From: Bacillota bacterium
GTDB taxonomy: Bacteria; Bacillota; Clostridia; Christensenellales; SZUA-584
Direction: 5' to 3'
Assembly (NCBI GenBank): GCA_023408075.1
Contig: JAEYKW010000042.1
Location: 62,001 to 126,000 of the forward strand
DNA length: 64,000 nucleotides
The notes below the pieces were generated by a model. That model searched no databases. It was not told where the DNA came from and was given only the letters and a program-made list of their open reading frames with translations. Shown here piece after piece: positions 32,774-41,351 of this stretch; the stretch's first letter is position 1; each line of letters opens with the position of its first letter. The position numbers and the translations under genes are program-made.

Positions 32774-32867
32774 ACTGTCTCCTTCATTGAGAATCTAGCG
32801 CCATTATACTCCAACGTTCGCTATTAATAAAGAGTGAGAATTCAAAAGTGTTTCGGCGGATTCGGGC

Positions 32868-32906
32868 AAAAAAAGAACCGCTGTCTTTGTGCAAAACAGC
32901 GGCTCT
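32868..32906 (-). terminator. Terminator downstream of a gene relic
   Basis: On the minus strand, AGAGCCGCTG pairs with CAGCGGTTCT and is followed by seven T. The only upstream coding sequence on that strand is the relic at 32987-33100, then uvsE. Confidence 0.8.
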
Positions 32907-32986
32907 GAAACCATGCTCATGCCCAAATCCTCGGGTTGCTTAGGCTTGGTGTGCTTTACGAGCTATTCATCCTTACATGATAAGTT

Positions 32987-33100
32987 TCACTCTGTATACA
33001 GCGCATCGTTGCGGCCGGTGAGCAGCTTGATAAACAAAAGCAGTTCGCCTTGCGAAAGCGCCCGCTTCATCACGGTTACCGGATATTCGTTGCAGGCATA
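32987..33100 (-). pseudogene. C-terminal relic of an unidentified gene
   Basis: Thirty-eight codons read sensibly (NEYPVTVMKRALSQGELLL, then FIKLLTGRNDALYTE) and end in TGA at 32987. They are preceded in frame by TAA at 33101 and another stop further up. The reading, ending shortly before a good terminator, looks like the tail of a lost gene of about MarR or TetR size. The identity is not established. Confidence 0.3.
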
Positions 33101-33212
33101 TTAGCCCTGAAAAATGTTGAACGGTTAAGAAACACGGCTTCCCGCCTTGCGGCAGACGGTGATAAACAGCATGAAGACGCTGTTGCCACGCAAAATCAGG
33201 GAGTGTGTCCAT

Positions 33213-34487
33213 TCAGCTCAGGAAAAAATAAGAATCCCGCAGTTCATCAATCCGGTATTTGACGCAGAGCCTGTATAGAAAACTCTTCACTCTGCTCAAC
33301 GGGACGCGCTCCGCAGCGTATGCGGCCAGCAGCTTTTCAAACGCCGCTTTTTCCTTCGGACCGGCAACTGTTCTAAAGCAGTCCCACACATGCCGCGCGG
33401 CATTCACCGCAAAGCCGACGGTCTCACCCAGTGCCAAAGACGCTTCAACGATATCAAAAAACGACGATACCGGATAAGCGGACTTGTTTTTGAGCAGCTC
33501 GCGTACCGCATCATAGCCCGCCGGGTTTTTCTCCAGCACGAGGTATTTGTAAAGGCGCCACTGCTTCTCGAGCTTTTGAATTGAGCCGTTTTTTTCAAGA
33601 CAGAACGCGCACTTGATGGCGGAGAGGTTTTTGTCCTTCACTTCTAGCATGATGTCTATACCCATAAGCGGTGCCGCAAAATCAAGAAATTCGTGCACAC
33701 GGGCGGTCTTAGCATGCGCACCCGCGCGTTTGGTTTCGTCTTGCTGCGAATAATGAATCTTCTGCCGCCCGTCATTTTTGTGCCACGTCCCGCCGCACAG
33801 GCGTATCCACTCATAAGGAGATTCTAAGCCGCAGCCGTTGATGCGGTGATGCAGATTATCGAACACGACGGGAAGCCCGAGCCTTTCACCCGTCTCCAGC
33901 ACATCGGCGATGTTGAAATGGCGGTCGTCGTTTTCAATCACCAAGCGGCTTTTCACCGCATCGTCAAGATATGAAAAATGCGTACGGAAACGCGCAAGCG
34001 CCTCCGTCTTGCTGCCCGATACGCCCCCGATATGCAACACGATTTTGTTGCTGCCATCCGTATTCAGGCTGCTCAACACGCGTTCATGATAATTCAAATC
34101 GTCGATCGACCGCTGCACCACATCAGGGTTGGCAGAATTCAGCACGGTATACTGCCCCGGATGCATCGACACACGCAGGGCTGACTGCTTGATGAGCGCC
34201 CCAATTTCTGACAGGCGCGACGAGAACATCTCCTGCCAGCCAAACGTCACTGTCGGATGCGAACCGAACGGCATCAGGTCCGAACAGATGCGGTAGAGCC
34301 GGATGTCGTTGTCGGCGTTGTACCGGATAATGGTTTCGAGCGCGCTTAGATTGCCCTCTGCGAGCGCCTCAAGCCGCCCCGGCGATGCACTTTGAAGGCG
34401 GCAGGTCTTCATCGCAGCACCCGGCACGCCGAGCGTCAGGCACGCATAGCCCACTCGGATATTATCCTTTTCATTAACATCTGCCAT
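33213..34487 (-). CDS. uvsE: UV DNA damage endonuclease (UVDE/UvsE)
   Basis: About 424 residues. The UVDE TIM barrel spans residues about 8-300 with VGYACLTLG, IRLYRICSDLMPFGSH, LRVSMHPGQYTVLN, LVIENDDRHF and FDNLHHRINGCG. These hold the His/Glu/Asp metal ligands of the catalytic centre. It nicks 5' to UV photoproducts and abasic sites; spore-formers use it for light-independent repair. An extra C-terminal part of about 110 residues is longer than in some homologues. ATG 34487 is preferred; GTG 34493 is also possible behind GGAG. Confidence 0.93.
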   Translation of the reverse strand: MADVNEKDNIRVGYACLTLGVPGAAMKTCRLQSASPGRLEALAEGNLSALETIIRYNADNDIRLYRICSDLMPFGSHPTVTFGWQEMFSSRLSEIGALIKQSALRVSMHPGQYTVLNSANPDVVQRSIDDLNYHERVLSSLNTDGSNKIVLHIGGVSGSKTEALARFRTHFSYLDDAVKSRLVIENDDRHFNIADVLETGERLGLPVVFDNLHHRINGCGLESPYEWIRLCGGTWHKNDGRQKIHYSQQDETKRAGAHAKTARVHEFLDFAAPLMGIDIMLEVKDKNLSAIKCAFCLEKNGSIQKLEKQWRLYKYLVLEKNPAGYDAVRELLKNKSAYPVSSFFDIVEASLALGETVGFAVNAARHVWDCFRTVAGPKEKAAFEKLLAAYAAERVPLSRVKSFLYRLCVKYRIDELRDSYFFLS

Positions 34488-34593
34488 AGCCACAAATCTC
34501 CGTCCTCAGCTGAAATCCTCATAGAGATTATGCCCGTTAATCGGTGACACAACGCGGGCAATATGATATATTGAGCAAGAAAACTTTGATTGG

Positions 34594-35028
34594 ATGAACA
34601 GCATGATCGAATATGTCAGTCATATCAGCGTTGAAGATTATAACAGCTTAAGGGGCGGAGCCGGATGGGGCGCAGTCGAAGAAACTCAGGCGCGCACCGG
34701 CATTGACAACTCCTTCTTTCTGGTTGCAGCCGTGGCGGACGGGCAGACGGTGGGCATGGCGCGCGTCGTCAGCGACGGCGGTTATTATATGCTGATCGTG
34801 GATGTGATTGTCCGCCCCGATTATCAGGGACAGGGTATCGGTCAGGCGATGGTGGCGCAGGCACTGGAGCACATCCGCGCGTATTTAAGGCCCGGCCAAA
34901 AAGCGATGGTCAACCTGATGGCGGCAAAGGGCAAAGAACCGTTCTACGAAAAATTCGGCTTTCTTGAGCGCCCGAACGACAGACTCGGCGCGGGCATGAT
35001 GCTATATGTACAACCGGACGAAAAATAA
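34594..35028 (+). CDS. GNAT family N-acetyltransferase
   Basis: A 144-residue acetyl-CoA-dependent acetyltransferase. The V/I-x-P-x-Y-Q-G-Q-G-I-G motif A is present as VRPDYQGQGIGQAMV near residue 76, and AAKGKEPFYEKFGFLERP near 110 is the usual C-terminal motif B. Substrate unknown. ATG 34594 or the in-frame ATG 34603 could be the start. It is a lone gene divergent from uvsE. Confidence 0.88.
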   Translation: MNSMIEYVSHISVEDYNSLRGGAGWGAVEETQARTGIDNSFFLVAAVADGQTVGMARVVSDGGYYMLIVDVIVRPDYQGQGIGQAMVAQALEHIRAYLRPGQKAMVNLMAAKGKEPFYEKFGFLERPNDRLGAGMMLYVQPDEK

Positions 35029-35067
35029 CGCACACAAATAAAAATACTGTGATATAATAAACAAAAG

Positions 35068-35105
35068 GGCGCAGCTGCTCTAAAACAGATAGCTGCGTCT
35101 TTTTC
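35068..35105 (+). terminator. Hairpin with T-run between the GNAT gene and the repeat-protein gene
   Basis: The stem GGCGCAGCT/AGCTGCGTC is followed by TTTTTC. It can end the GNAT transcript. A TATAAT at 35053-35058 just before it means it could instead attenuate a short leader of the gene at 35129. Confidence 0.75.
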
Positions 35106-35128
35106 TATTTTCCGAAAGGGCCACTCTT

Positions 35129-36079
35129 ATGCAGTATGTTTATGACAAGCTAACGGGCATAGCCCGCACCGACCGCTATCCCGGCGGCGCCGTGGGCCAC
35201 TGCACGCTGGACGTAAAAAATGAAATTTCCACAGGCTGCGGCATGCTGATACCGCGCTATGGGGAGATTACCATGCGCCGCAAGACCACAAGCTCTCTCT
35301 CATTCTATGAGAACGGGGCATTAAAGCGCATCGCGCTCGAGCAGCAAACGCGGGTTAAAACGCCGCTCGGCGAGATGCCCGCCGAGCTCGTCACGTTTTA
35401 TAAAGGCGGCTCTTTGAAGCGCTTTTTCCCGCTTGACGGGCAAATCAGCGGCTATTGGTCCGAGCAGGACGAAGAAGGGCTGCTCGAAGCGCTGGCATTC
35501 AAGCTGCCATCCGGCGAAATAAAAGCCAAGATCATCGGCTGCTGTTTTTACGAGAGCGGTGCGGTAAAATCACTCACACTCTGGCCCACGCAAACCGTAC
35601 GGGTGAATGCGGGCTTTGGCACCGTGCCTGTGCGGCACGGCATCAGCTTTTATGAAAGCGGCGCGCTCAGATCCTTAGAGCCTGCGTACCCAACAGCCCT
35701 GCCGACCCCCATCGGCCTGCTCAAGGCCTATGACGCGGCGGCTTGCGGCATCAACGCAGACTTAAATTCCCTTGAGTTCGACGAGCAGGGCCGCGTCATT
35801 GCGCTCACAGTCCCGAATACCAAGATCACGGCACAGGGCATCGATGGGCACACCGAAACGGTTGCGCCCGTACTGGCTGTGAATCCGCTCGATGATGAAA
35901 GTATGATCGAGATTCCCGTACGCGTGAGTTTCACCGAAGGCTCGGTGATTTTAAGCGTGAACGGGCGGCAATGCGATTATGATCTTCACAACACAAAGTT
36001 CACCGTGCAGCATACAAAGCCGCTGCAAACGGCGTGCTCGGGCCAGAACTGCGCGGCATGCGGGCTGTGCCCGTTATAA
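35129..36079 (+). CDS. MORN/YwqK-like repeat protein with C-terminal cysteine cluster
   Basis: A 316-residue protein with at least four copies of a short strand-turn repeat: SLSFYENGALKRIAL, VTFYKGGSLKRFFPL, CCFYESGAVKSLTL and ISFYESGALRSLEP. These resemble YwqK/MORN-variant repeats. The middle-to-late part is beta-rich. The tail ends CSGQNCAACGLCPL, a four-cysteine CxxxxCxxCxxC cluster that could hold iron-sulfur or zinc. The next gene, 51 bases on, is a Mop-type molybdate-binding domain, so a link to molybdenum or tungsten metabolism is possible but unproven. I know no assigned function. Confidence 0.65.
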   Translation: MQYVYDKLTGIARTDRYPGGAVGHCTLDVKNEISTGCGMLIPRYGEITMRRKTTSSLSFYENGALKRIALEQQTRVKTPLGEMPAELVTFYKGGSLKRFFPLDGQISGYWSEQDEEGLLEALAFKLPSGEIKAKIIGCCFYESGAVKSLTLWPTQTVRVNAGFGTVPVRHGISFYESGALRSLEPAYPTALPTPIGLLKAYDAAACGINADLNSLEFDEQGRVIALTVPNTKITAQGIDGHTETVAPVLAVNPLDDESMIEIPVRVSFTEGSVILSVNGRQCDYDLHNTKFTVQHTKPLQTACSGQNCAACGLCPL

Positions 36080-36130
36080 CAGTCCGGTATCCGGTTATAA
36101 TAATATAAACAAAAGCGAAGGAGAAAAGCC

Positions 36131-36343
36131 ATGAAACTCAGCGCGAGAAACCAGTTAAAGGGCAAGGTGGTGTCCATCAACGAAGGGGCGGTCAACGCCA
36201 TCGTCGGCATCGATATCGGGGGCGGCAATGTGATCACCGCGACCATATCGATCAGCGCCGTGCATGAGCTGAACCTGACGGTCGGCTGCGATGCGTATGC
36301 GGTGATCAAGGCGACCAGCGTGATGGTGGGCGTCCCGGACTGA
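36131..36343 (+). CDS. Mop-type molybdopterin/molybdate-binding (TOBE) protein
   Basis: A 70-residue single Mop domain with the family start MKLSARNQLKGKVVSINEGA and a C-terminal AYAVIKATSVMVGV. Small molbindins assemble as hexamers and store or buffer molybdate or tungstate. AAGGAG lies seven bases upstream of ATG 36131. It follows the repeat protein at 35129 and probably shares its transcript. No modABC transporter is in the window. Confidence 0.92.
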   Translation: MKLSARNQLKGKVVSINEGAVNAIVGIDIGGGNVITATISISAVHELNLTVGCDAYAVIKATSVMVGVPD

Positions 36344-36359
36344 CCGCTTTCGCGTTGTC

Positions 36360-37013
36360 TCAGAGGCTTGCCAGCGCGAGCCGTTTGCCCAGCTCATACG
36401 CGCTTTCCATATCAACGGGAAACTGATTGCGTTTCACGGCAGTTTTTTGTGCCACATCGATATTGGATGTGTTGTATTTCGCATAGTCGTCAAACTGGTA
36501 GGTATCGGCAGAGGTCATATACGCGCTGGTGCCGCCAAGCAGCTGAAGATAACGCTGGATCGTCTTATATAAATAGTCGTAACCGCGTTGTTGCGCGGCA
36601 TCCGCAGGCAGCCCCATCGTATAGATAGCACCGCTGCTTAAAGCTCCCGCGAAATACGAGCGCGTTTCCTGGCTGTATGAAACGCTCGGGAACACAAGGC
36701 GCTCCAAAAACGCGCGCGTTGCGCTTGTCACATCGCCGAGGTATATCGGCGAGCCGAGCAGCAACCCGCCGCAGGATACCGTAATTTCCTCGAGCAGCCC
36801 TGTCAGGCCGTCGCGCATCACACAGCGCCCCGCCGTTTCTCCGTGCCCTTTTTTGCAGGCAAAGCAGCTGATACAGCCCCGAAAGCTTAAATCATACAGA
36901 TGTACAAGCTGCGTCTCGACACCGGCCGCCGCTGCGCCGCTCAGCGCGCTTTGCAGCAACTGCGCGGTGTTCCACTGCGTTCTCGGGCTGCCGTTCACGG
37001 CAATAATTTTCAT
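36360..37013 (-). CDS. Flavodoxin-like NAD(P)H-dependent FMN oxidoreductase
   Basis: A 217-residue flavoprotein of the iron-sulfur-flavoprotein/NADPH-FMN reductase group. It has MKIIAVNGSPRTQWNTAQLL (FMN phosphate loop) at the start, SCFACKKGHGETAGRCVMRD (cysteine region) near 55 and LLLGSPIYLGDVTS near 88. ATG 37013 has GGGGAGGGGA just upstream; longer starts reach into the divergent promoter. It is a single gene, divergent from the GNAT at 37122. The electron acceptor is unknown. Confidence 0.88.
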   Translation of the reverse strand: MKIIAVNGSPRTQWNTAQLLQSALSGAAAAGVETQLVHLYDLSFRGCISCFACKKGHGETAGRCVMRDGLTGLLEEITVSCGGLLLGSPIYLGDVTSATRAFLERLVFPSVSYSQETRSYFAGALSSGAIYTMGLPADAAQQRGYDYLYKTIQRYLQLLGGTSAYMTSADTYQFDDYAKYNTSNIDVAQKTAVKRNQFPVDMESAYELGKRLALASL

Positions 37014-37121
37014 ACTGTCCCCTCCCCCATAAATATCAATCACAATCATATGCCTTTCGTTTTCCGCTGGCAAGCAAAACATGGTATAATCCTCTATATC
37101 CGTCGCAGGGAGGTTATCAAA

Positions 37122-37562
37122 ATGCAGATACGACCCGCTCAAAACGCCGATCTGCCCGCGCTCTTAAGCCTTTATGCGCAGTTTCGCGGCACGCCGGTGC
37201 CCAAGGCGGATGAGCGCATTTTGGATATATGGGGGCAGATACTCGCGGATAAAAACCATCATGTGATCGTGGGCACCGTTGACGGCCGCATCGTGTCGTC
37301 GTGCGTGCTGCTTATTGTGCCCAATCTGACGCATGAACAGCGCCCTTATGCGCTGATCGAAAACGTCATCACCGACGAAGCGTACAGAAAAAAAGGCTAT
37401 GCGTCCGCCGTGCTCGAATACGCCAAGGCGATCGCGAAAGCGGCGAGCTGCTATAAGGTCATGCTGCTTACAGGCTCAAAGCTGCCAAGCACGCTGACGT
37501 TCTATGAGCGCGCCGGTTTTAACTGCCATGATAAAACGGGCTTCGTGCTCTGGTACGAATAG
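37122..37562 (+). CDS. GNAT family N-acetyltransferase
   Basis: A 146-residue acetyltransferase: IRPAQNADLPALLSLYAQF at the start, motif A VITDEAYRKKGYASAVLEYA near 85, and VMLLTGSKLPSTLTFYERAG near 115. It starts at ATG 37122 with AGGGAGG upstream and a TATAAT at 37085-37090. Substrate unknown. It is unrelated in close sequence to the GNAT at 34594. Confidence 0.9.
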   Translation: MQIRPAQNADLPALLSLYAQFRGTPVPKADERILDIWGQILADKNHHVIVGTVDGRIVSSCVLLIVPNLTHEQRPYALIENVITDEAYRKKGYASAVLEYAKAIAKAASCYKVMLLTGSKLPSTLTFYERAGFNCHDKTGFVLWYE

Positions 37563-37637
37563 CGCCGAAAATTGTTCATCTTGCCGGTAAAAAGGGTATA
37601 ATAAAAATTAAATCAGAGTGCCAACAAGGAGTGACTG

Positions 37638-38414
37638 ATGAAGAAAATTATATTGGCCGCCGCAGCCCTGCTCGTGCTGCTGGCAGGCTGCAGCAATACA
37701 GACCAAACCGACACTTCCGACTCGCCGTCACCCACGGCAGTTGCCGTCCCCGAAACGGTCAGTGCCGTGGAAGATATAACCCCTGAGCAGGTGGCCTATA
37801 TCGATTTTTTTGACGACCGCAGCCCCGACGGCATCGCGTCGGTCACATATTCCAAAACGGACGATATCGGAAGCGTACTGAACTGGATGTCGCAGCTCAA
37901 GCTGACGGGACAGGCCGACCCGCAGGCCACGGGTGCCCCCGGAACCTGGGGCCGCTACGACGTCAAGCTGTTCGGCGGCGATGTATCCACGGTCTCGTTC
38001 AATGAAAACACGGTGACATACGACGGCGACAGCTATACCTATGAGGACCCGTCGGGTCAAAATCCAGCGGATACGGTTTATACGATTTGGATGGCACCGC
38101 AGCACAGAGATTACCCGGTGGACACAGGTGAGATTATTGTCGAGCTGTTCAATCAGACGGGCGGCGAGGTGGCCATTACGTTCATCCCAAGGCTTGAGAA
38201 AGCGGAGGCAAACAGCTGGAGCAGCGTCGCTTGCGCAGCCCAGTTCTGCGCCTCGTCCGACCCGGTGGATGTGCCGGTATTGCCGATGACGATCGATATG
38301 AAAACGTGGTATCCGTCGAGCCCGGCGGGCACTTACCGGCTGTCGATGGATGCGTTTGACGAGAATGGAAATCCCGTGGTGCTGGCGTGTGTGTTTAACC
38401 TCACAGAGGAATGA
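37638..38414 (+). CDS. Lipoprotein of unknown function
   Basis: A 258-residue secreted lipoprotein. The signal peptide MKKIILAAAALLVLLAGC has lipobox LAGC at residues 15-18, followed by a Thr/Ser/Pro linker. A C-terminal Ig-like part ends with a strand pair (YRLSMDAFDENGNPVVLACV) of the type seen also in the lipoprotein at 56243. AAGGAG precedes ATG 37638. It is a single gene; function unknown. Confidence 0.75.
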   Translation: MKKIILAAAALLVLLAGCSNTDQTDTSDSPSPTAVAVPETVSAVEDITPEQVAYIDFFDDRSPDGIASVTYSKTDDIGSVLNWMSQLKLTGQADPQATGAPGTWGRYDVKLFGGDVSTVSFNENTVTYDGDSYTYEDPSGQNPADTVYTIWMAPQHRDYPVDTGEIIVELFNQTGGEVAITFIPRLEKAEANSWSSVACAAQFCASSDPVDVPVLPMTIDMKTWYPSSPAGTYRLSMDAFDENGNPVVLACVFNLTEE

Positions 38415-38493
38415 GAGAGTGTGTTGACTTAAGCTTTTCCAAAGCGATTTCAATAAATAACCTGTTTGATATTGCGCAAAGCAGTCTGCTGTC

Positions 38494-38513
38494 GTCCCGC
38501 ACTTTTGCGGGAC
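38494..38513. other. Hairpin in the gap after the lipoprotein gene
   Basis: GTCCCGC-ACTTTT-GCGGGAC is a perfect 7-bp stem about 80 bases past the stop codon, without a T-run. The rest of the 38415-38947 gap contains repeat copy R2 and two related small hairpins, and no gene I can support. Confidence 0.5.
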
Positions 38514-38661
38514 GGCGCTTGCAAGCAGTCTCTTATTCAATTTTCAAAGCTCTATAAATTTTCAAAGCTCTATTAAGTAAAGGGAACCCAATATAAGTTC
38601 AAGTCGTTTATAACAAACGATTCCGAACGAATACAGTGTCATGCTATAACTGTCAGAACGA

Positions 38662-38710
38662 CACCTCATCCGGCGCTGCGCGCCACCTTCTCCTCAAAGG
38701 AGAAGGCTTA
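38662..38710. repeat. Short palindromic repeat, family R copy 2
   Basis: A 49-base copy: CACCTCATCCGGCGCTGCG, hairpin GGCGC-TGC-GCGCC, then perfect CCTTCTCCT-CAA-AGGAGAAGG and CTTA. Compare 15585 and 56112. Confidence 0.85.
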
Positions 38711-38740
38711 TCCATCTGCGTCCGATGGTTTCGAGACAAA

Positions 38741-38780
38741 AAAAGAGCCATGATAGCTCTTTTTCTTAATGTCAATCCCA
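38741..38780. repeat. Duplicated hairpin segment (partner at 38912-38951)
   Basis: AAAGAGCC-n6-GCTCTTTTTCTTAATGTC resembles AAAGAGCC-n4-GGCTCTTTTTCTTTATGTC at 38912-38951, which covers the end of the next gene. This suggests a local duplication of a terminator and gene end. Confidence 0.45.
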
Positions 38781-38910
38781 TTACATATGCCGACGAGTGG
38801 GGCGAATGGCTATGCGGTAAAATGCATCCCAAGTTTTTAAGCTCTTAATCATGGGATTCCTCTTCCGCTCACGCTCCATCGGAATGACACAAGTTACTTA
38901 TCAGCAGCAG

Positions 38911-38936
38911 ATAAAGAGCCTCACGGCTCTTTTTCT
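38911..38936. terminator. Terminator-like hairpin after the minus-strand lipoprotein gene
   Basis: The stem AAGAGCC/GGCTCTT with a four-base loop lies 11 bases past the stop of the gene at 38948. The T-run is strong on the plus strand and weak on the minus. Confidence 0.5.
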
Positions 38937-38947
38937 TTATGTCAGTC

Positions 38948-39454
38948 TCACTTGCTCACATAACTCATATAGCGAACTGCAGCAAAATACTTATTCTCAG
39001 CTTTGTATTGAGATAAGCTGAATGTATTGTCATCTAAATCCCATTCCAAGCCTTCATTTCCATCGTCATCGTAAACAGGATTCCCTTCCCCAAACTCGGA
39101 CGTCAGCTGATCAGATACAGCTTTGTAAAATGCATCCCGATCTTCCTGCTTTTCAAAGCTATTCCACAGGCTGACCCCTACGTTTGACATCCTCTCGTCC
39201 GATGAAGCAAAAATATGACCTTCCCATTCATTATTCCATACCTTCAGATTTTCGAATGTAAAGTTCTCTGCAACTTCTGCACTCGTCTGGGTCACCTTGT
39301 ATCCGCTCAGATAACCTTTCACCGTATTTGGTTCCGGCGCATCCTGAAAATCGGCAACAAGATCCTCAAATGTATTCCATTGTTTTGGCGCACACCCGGC
39401 CAACAGCCCCACACTCATCACAACAATAAAAAGTAATAATAAGCCGCGTTTCAT
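38948..39454 (-). CDS. Lipoprotein of unknown function
   Basis: A 168-residue lipoprotein with signal peptide MKRGLLLLFIVVMSVGLLAGC (lipobox LAGC). The mature part of about 147 residues is rich in acidic and aromatic residues (NTFEDLVADFQD, WNNEWEGHIF). No family was recognised. It has GGAGGGACAGT before ATG 39454. Codon use is AT-richer than in the metAA operon. Single gene. Confidence 0.72.
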   Translation of the reverse strand: MKRGLLLLFIVVMSVGLLAGCAPKQWNTFEDLVADFQDAPEPNTVKGYLSGYKVTQTSAEVAENFTFENLKVWNNEWEGHIFASSDERMSNVGVSLWNSFEKQEDRDAFYKAVSDQLTSEFGEGNPVYDDDGNEGLEWDLDDNTFSLSQYKAENKYFAAVRYMSYVSK

Positions 39455-39565
39455 ACTGTCCCTCCAATTTGTTATTAATGTGTTTATTATACCATATGTA
39501 TCCTTTGCTGTTGCATTTTATTTCGTTACATTTTGTCTTGCTGAGACGATTTTTTCCGGATGCAC

Positions 39566-39590
39566 AAAAAAAGCCAGCTCTGCGCTGACT
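39566..39590 (-). terminator. Terminator of the iscS-iscU-rrf2-metAA operon
   Basis: On the minus strand, AGTCAGC-GCAGA-GCTGGCT is followed by TTTTTT, about 40 bases past metAA. A second small hairpin AAGAGCC/GACTCTT lies at 39606-39622. Confidence 0.75.
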
Positions 39591-39631
39591 TCTTTGGCAC
39601 TCTGAAGAGCCTCGCGACTCTTTTCTTTGCT

Positions 39632-40546
39632 TTATTCGAGTATGAACGGCGTCTCCTGATAGACGTAATAGTTGAGCCAGTTGGCAAACAGCAAATGCGC
39701 ATGGCTGCGCCACGTCACCGCAGGCTGCTGTGCGGGGTCGTCGTTCGGGAAATAGTTCTTGGGTATTGCAATATCCAGGCCCTTCTTGATGTCGCGGGTG
39801 TATTCGCGCGAGAGTGCGAGCCTGTCGTATTCGGGATGCCCCATCACGAATATCTGCTTGCCGTTCATCGCCGAGACGATATAGATGCCCGACTCCTTGG
39901 ACTCGGAGATGATCTGCAGTCGGTTATCTTTCGCGATGTCCTTATGCCTCACCTCGGTGTAGCGCGAATGCGGCACATAAAATGTGTCGTCAAAGCCCCG
40001 CAGCAGCTTCATTCTGATCTGGGCTTTGTCCGCCGTGTGCAAAAACACGCCGAACTTCTTTTCGGACAGCGCGTACTTCGGAATGCTGTAATGATAATAT
40101 AGCCCCGCCTGCGCGCCCCAGCAGATATGCATCGTGGAAAACACGTTGGTTTTGCTCCACTCCATAATCTCAGTCAGCTCCTGCCAGTAGTTCACATCTT
40201 CAAACTCAAGCTTCTCCACCGGCGCGCCCGTGATGATGAGCCCGTCATATTTATGGCCGCGTATCTCGTCAAACGTTTTGTAAAACGTATTAAGATGCTC
40301 CTGCGACGTGGTTTTAGAGCTGTGCGTTGCCGGGTTCAAAAACACAGGGTCAACCTGAAGCGGGGTGTTGCCGATAAGGCGCAGCAGCTGCGCTTCCGCA
40401 AGAATCTTATCCGGCATGATGTTGAGTATCACGATTTTCAGCGGTCGGATGTCCTGATGCATCGCGCGTTCATCCGTCATCACGAATATGTTTTCTTTGC
40501 TCAGTTCCTCGTACGCCGGCAGATTTTCGGGTATTTTAATCGGCAT
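39632..40546 (-). CDS. metAA: Homoserine O-acetyltransferase, MetA type
   Basis: A 304-residue MetA-fold enzyme with the catalytic Cys142 in HICWGAQAGLYYHY. The acyl-CoA specificity residue is Glu111 (ITGAPVEKLEF). Glu at 111 marks acetyl-CoA use, while Gly marks succinyl-CoA, so the product should be O-acetylhomoserine for methionine synthesis. The numbering fits the canonical enzyme exactly from ATG 40546, which has AAAGGAG nine bases upstream. It is the last gene of a four-gene sulfur operon, 13 bases after rrf2. Confidence 0.95.
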   Translation of the reverse strand: MPIKIPENLPAYEELSKENIFVMTDERAMHQDIRPLKIVILNIMPDKILAEAQLLRLIGNTPLQVDPVFLNPATHSSKTTSQEHLNTFYKTFDEIRGHKYDGLIITGAPVEKLEFEDVNYWQELTEIMEWSKTNVFSTMHICWGAQAGLYYHYSIPKYALSEKKFGVFLHTADKAQIRMKLLRGFDDTFYVPHSRYTEVRHKDIAKDNRLQIISESKESGIYIVSAMNGKQIFVMGHPEYDRLALSREYTRDIKKGLDIAIPKNYFPNDDPAQQPAVTWRSHAHLLFANWLNYYVYQETPFILE

Positions 40547-40559
40547 TGGAAAACTCCTT

Positions 40560-40973
40560 TCACTCCGTCTTACAGCCGCTGACCAGATCCTCAAGTGTGA
40601 CCGTATCCACAACGGCATTGATTTTTCGGGATACCTTATCCCACACGTTTCTGCGTATGCAGCTTCTCAGCCCCGTCTCCTCCTGACCGCTCACCTGCTC
40701 ATCGACGATGGACAGATCACCTTCAAGCACGTGCAACACCTCGCCCACACTGATATCCGCCGCAGGCCGGGTCAGCATATAGCCGCCGCCCGCTCCTTTT
40801 ATGCTGCGCACAAGACCGGCGCGCCGCAGCGCACCGAACATGCTTTCCAGATATCCGTCGGACAGGTGCTGCCTTTTGGCGATACTCACCAGCGCGACCG
40901 GCTGCCCGTTCGAATTCATTGCGAGATCAGCCATGGCCCGCAGGCCGTAACGGCCCTTGGTGGACAGCTTCAT
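40560..40973 (-). CDS. Rrf2-family regulator lacking the IscR cluster cysteines
   Basis: A 137-residue Rrf2 protein: winged helix at residues 1-65 (STKGRYGLRAMADLA, GLVRSIKGAGGGYMLTRPA) and a dimer helix. Between residues 90 and 110, where IscR has three cluster cysteines, only one Cys remains (SCIRRNVW), so an IscR-type [2Fe-2S] cluster is unlikely. This resembles CymR, the cysteine-metabolism repressor that works with a CysK partner. It overlaps the iscU stop and is followed by metAA, so it probably controls this sulfur operon. Confidence 0.9.
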   Translation of the reverse strand: MKLSTKGRYGLRAMADLAMNSNGQPVALVSIAKRQHLSDGYLESMFGALRRAGLVRSIKGAGGGYMLTRPAADISVGEVLHVLEGDLSIVDEQVSGQEETGLRSCIRRNVWDKVSRKINAVVDTVTLEDLVSGCKTE

Positions 40974-41347
40974 TCCGTCTCTTCCTGCCCCTGCCTGTAG
41001 TTCTCAATGGCTTTTTTAATAGCCTCTTCTGCAAGCACCGAGCAGTGTATTTTCGCGGGCGGCAAACCGTCCAGCGCTTCCACCACTTCTGCGTTCTTAA
41101 AGCTGAGCGCTTCGTCTATCGTCATGCCTTTAATCAAGTCCGTGGTCACGCTGCTCGACGCAATGGCCGCACAGCATCCGAACGTTTTGAACGACGCGTC
41201 TTTAATCACATCGTCTTCAATCTTTAAGTACATCCGCATGATATCGCCGCAGCGGGCATTTCCCACTTCGCCGACCGCATTGGCACCCTCAAGCTCACCC
41301 ACGTTATGCGGATTCGCAAAATGATCCATCACTTTTTCACTGTACAT
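40970..41347 (-). CDS. iscU: Iron-sulfur cluster scaffold protein IscU/NifU N-terminal type
   Basis: A 125-residue scaffold with the three cluster-ligand cysteines: GNARCGD near residue 33, FGCCAAIASSS near 58 and KIHCSVLAEEAI near 101. ATG 41347 begins the family N-terminus MYSEKVMDHFANPHNVG; longer starts overlap iscS. It lies four bases after iscS and receives sulfur from it. Its stop overlaps the start of rrf2. Confidence 0.94.
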   Translation of the reverse strand: MYSEKVMDHFANPHNVGELEGANAVGEVGNARCGDIMRMYLKIEDDVIKDASFKTFGCCAAIASSSVTTDLIKGMTIDEALSFKNAEVVEALDGLPPAKIHCSVLAEEAIKKAIENYRQGQEETE

Positions 41348-41351
41348 CTCT

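Noticed and set aside
31961..32827. A 288-codon plus-strand frame opposite the GT2-GtrA gene
   Set aside because: Antisense, Arg/His-rich, with no start signal; the glycosyltransferase motifs are clear on the minus strand.
35068..35105. A molybdenum-cofactor riboswitch before the repeat-protein and Mop genes
   Set aside because: The structure is a single short hairpin with a T-run and is far too small for that aptamer.
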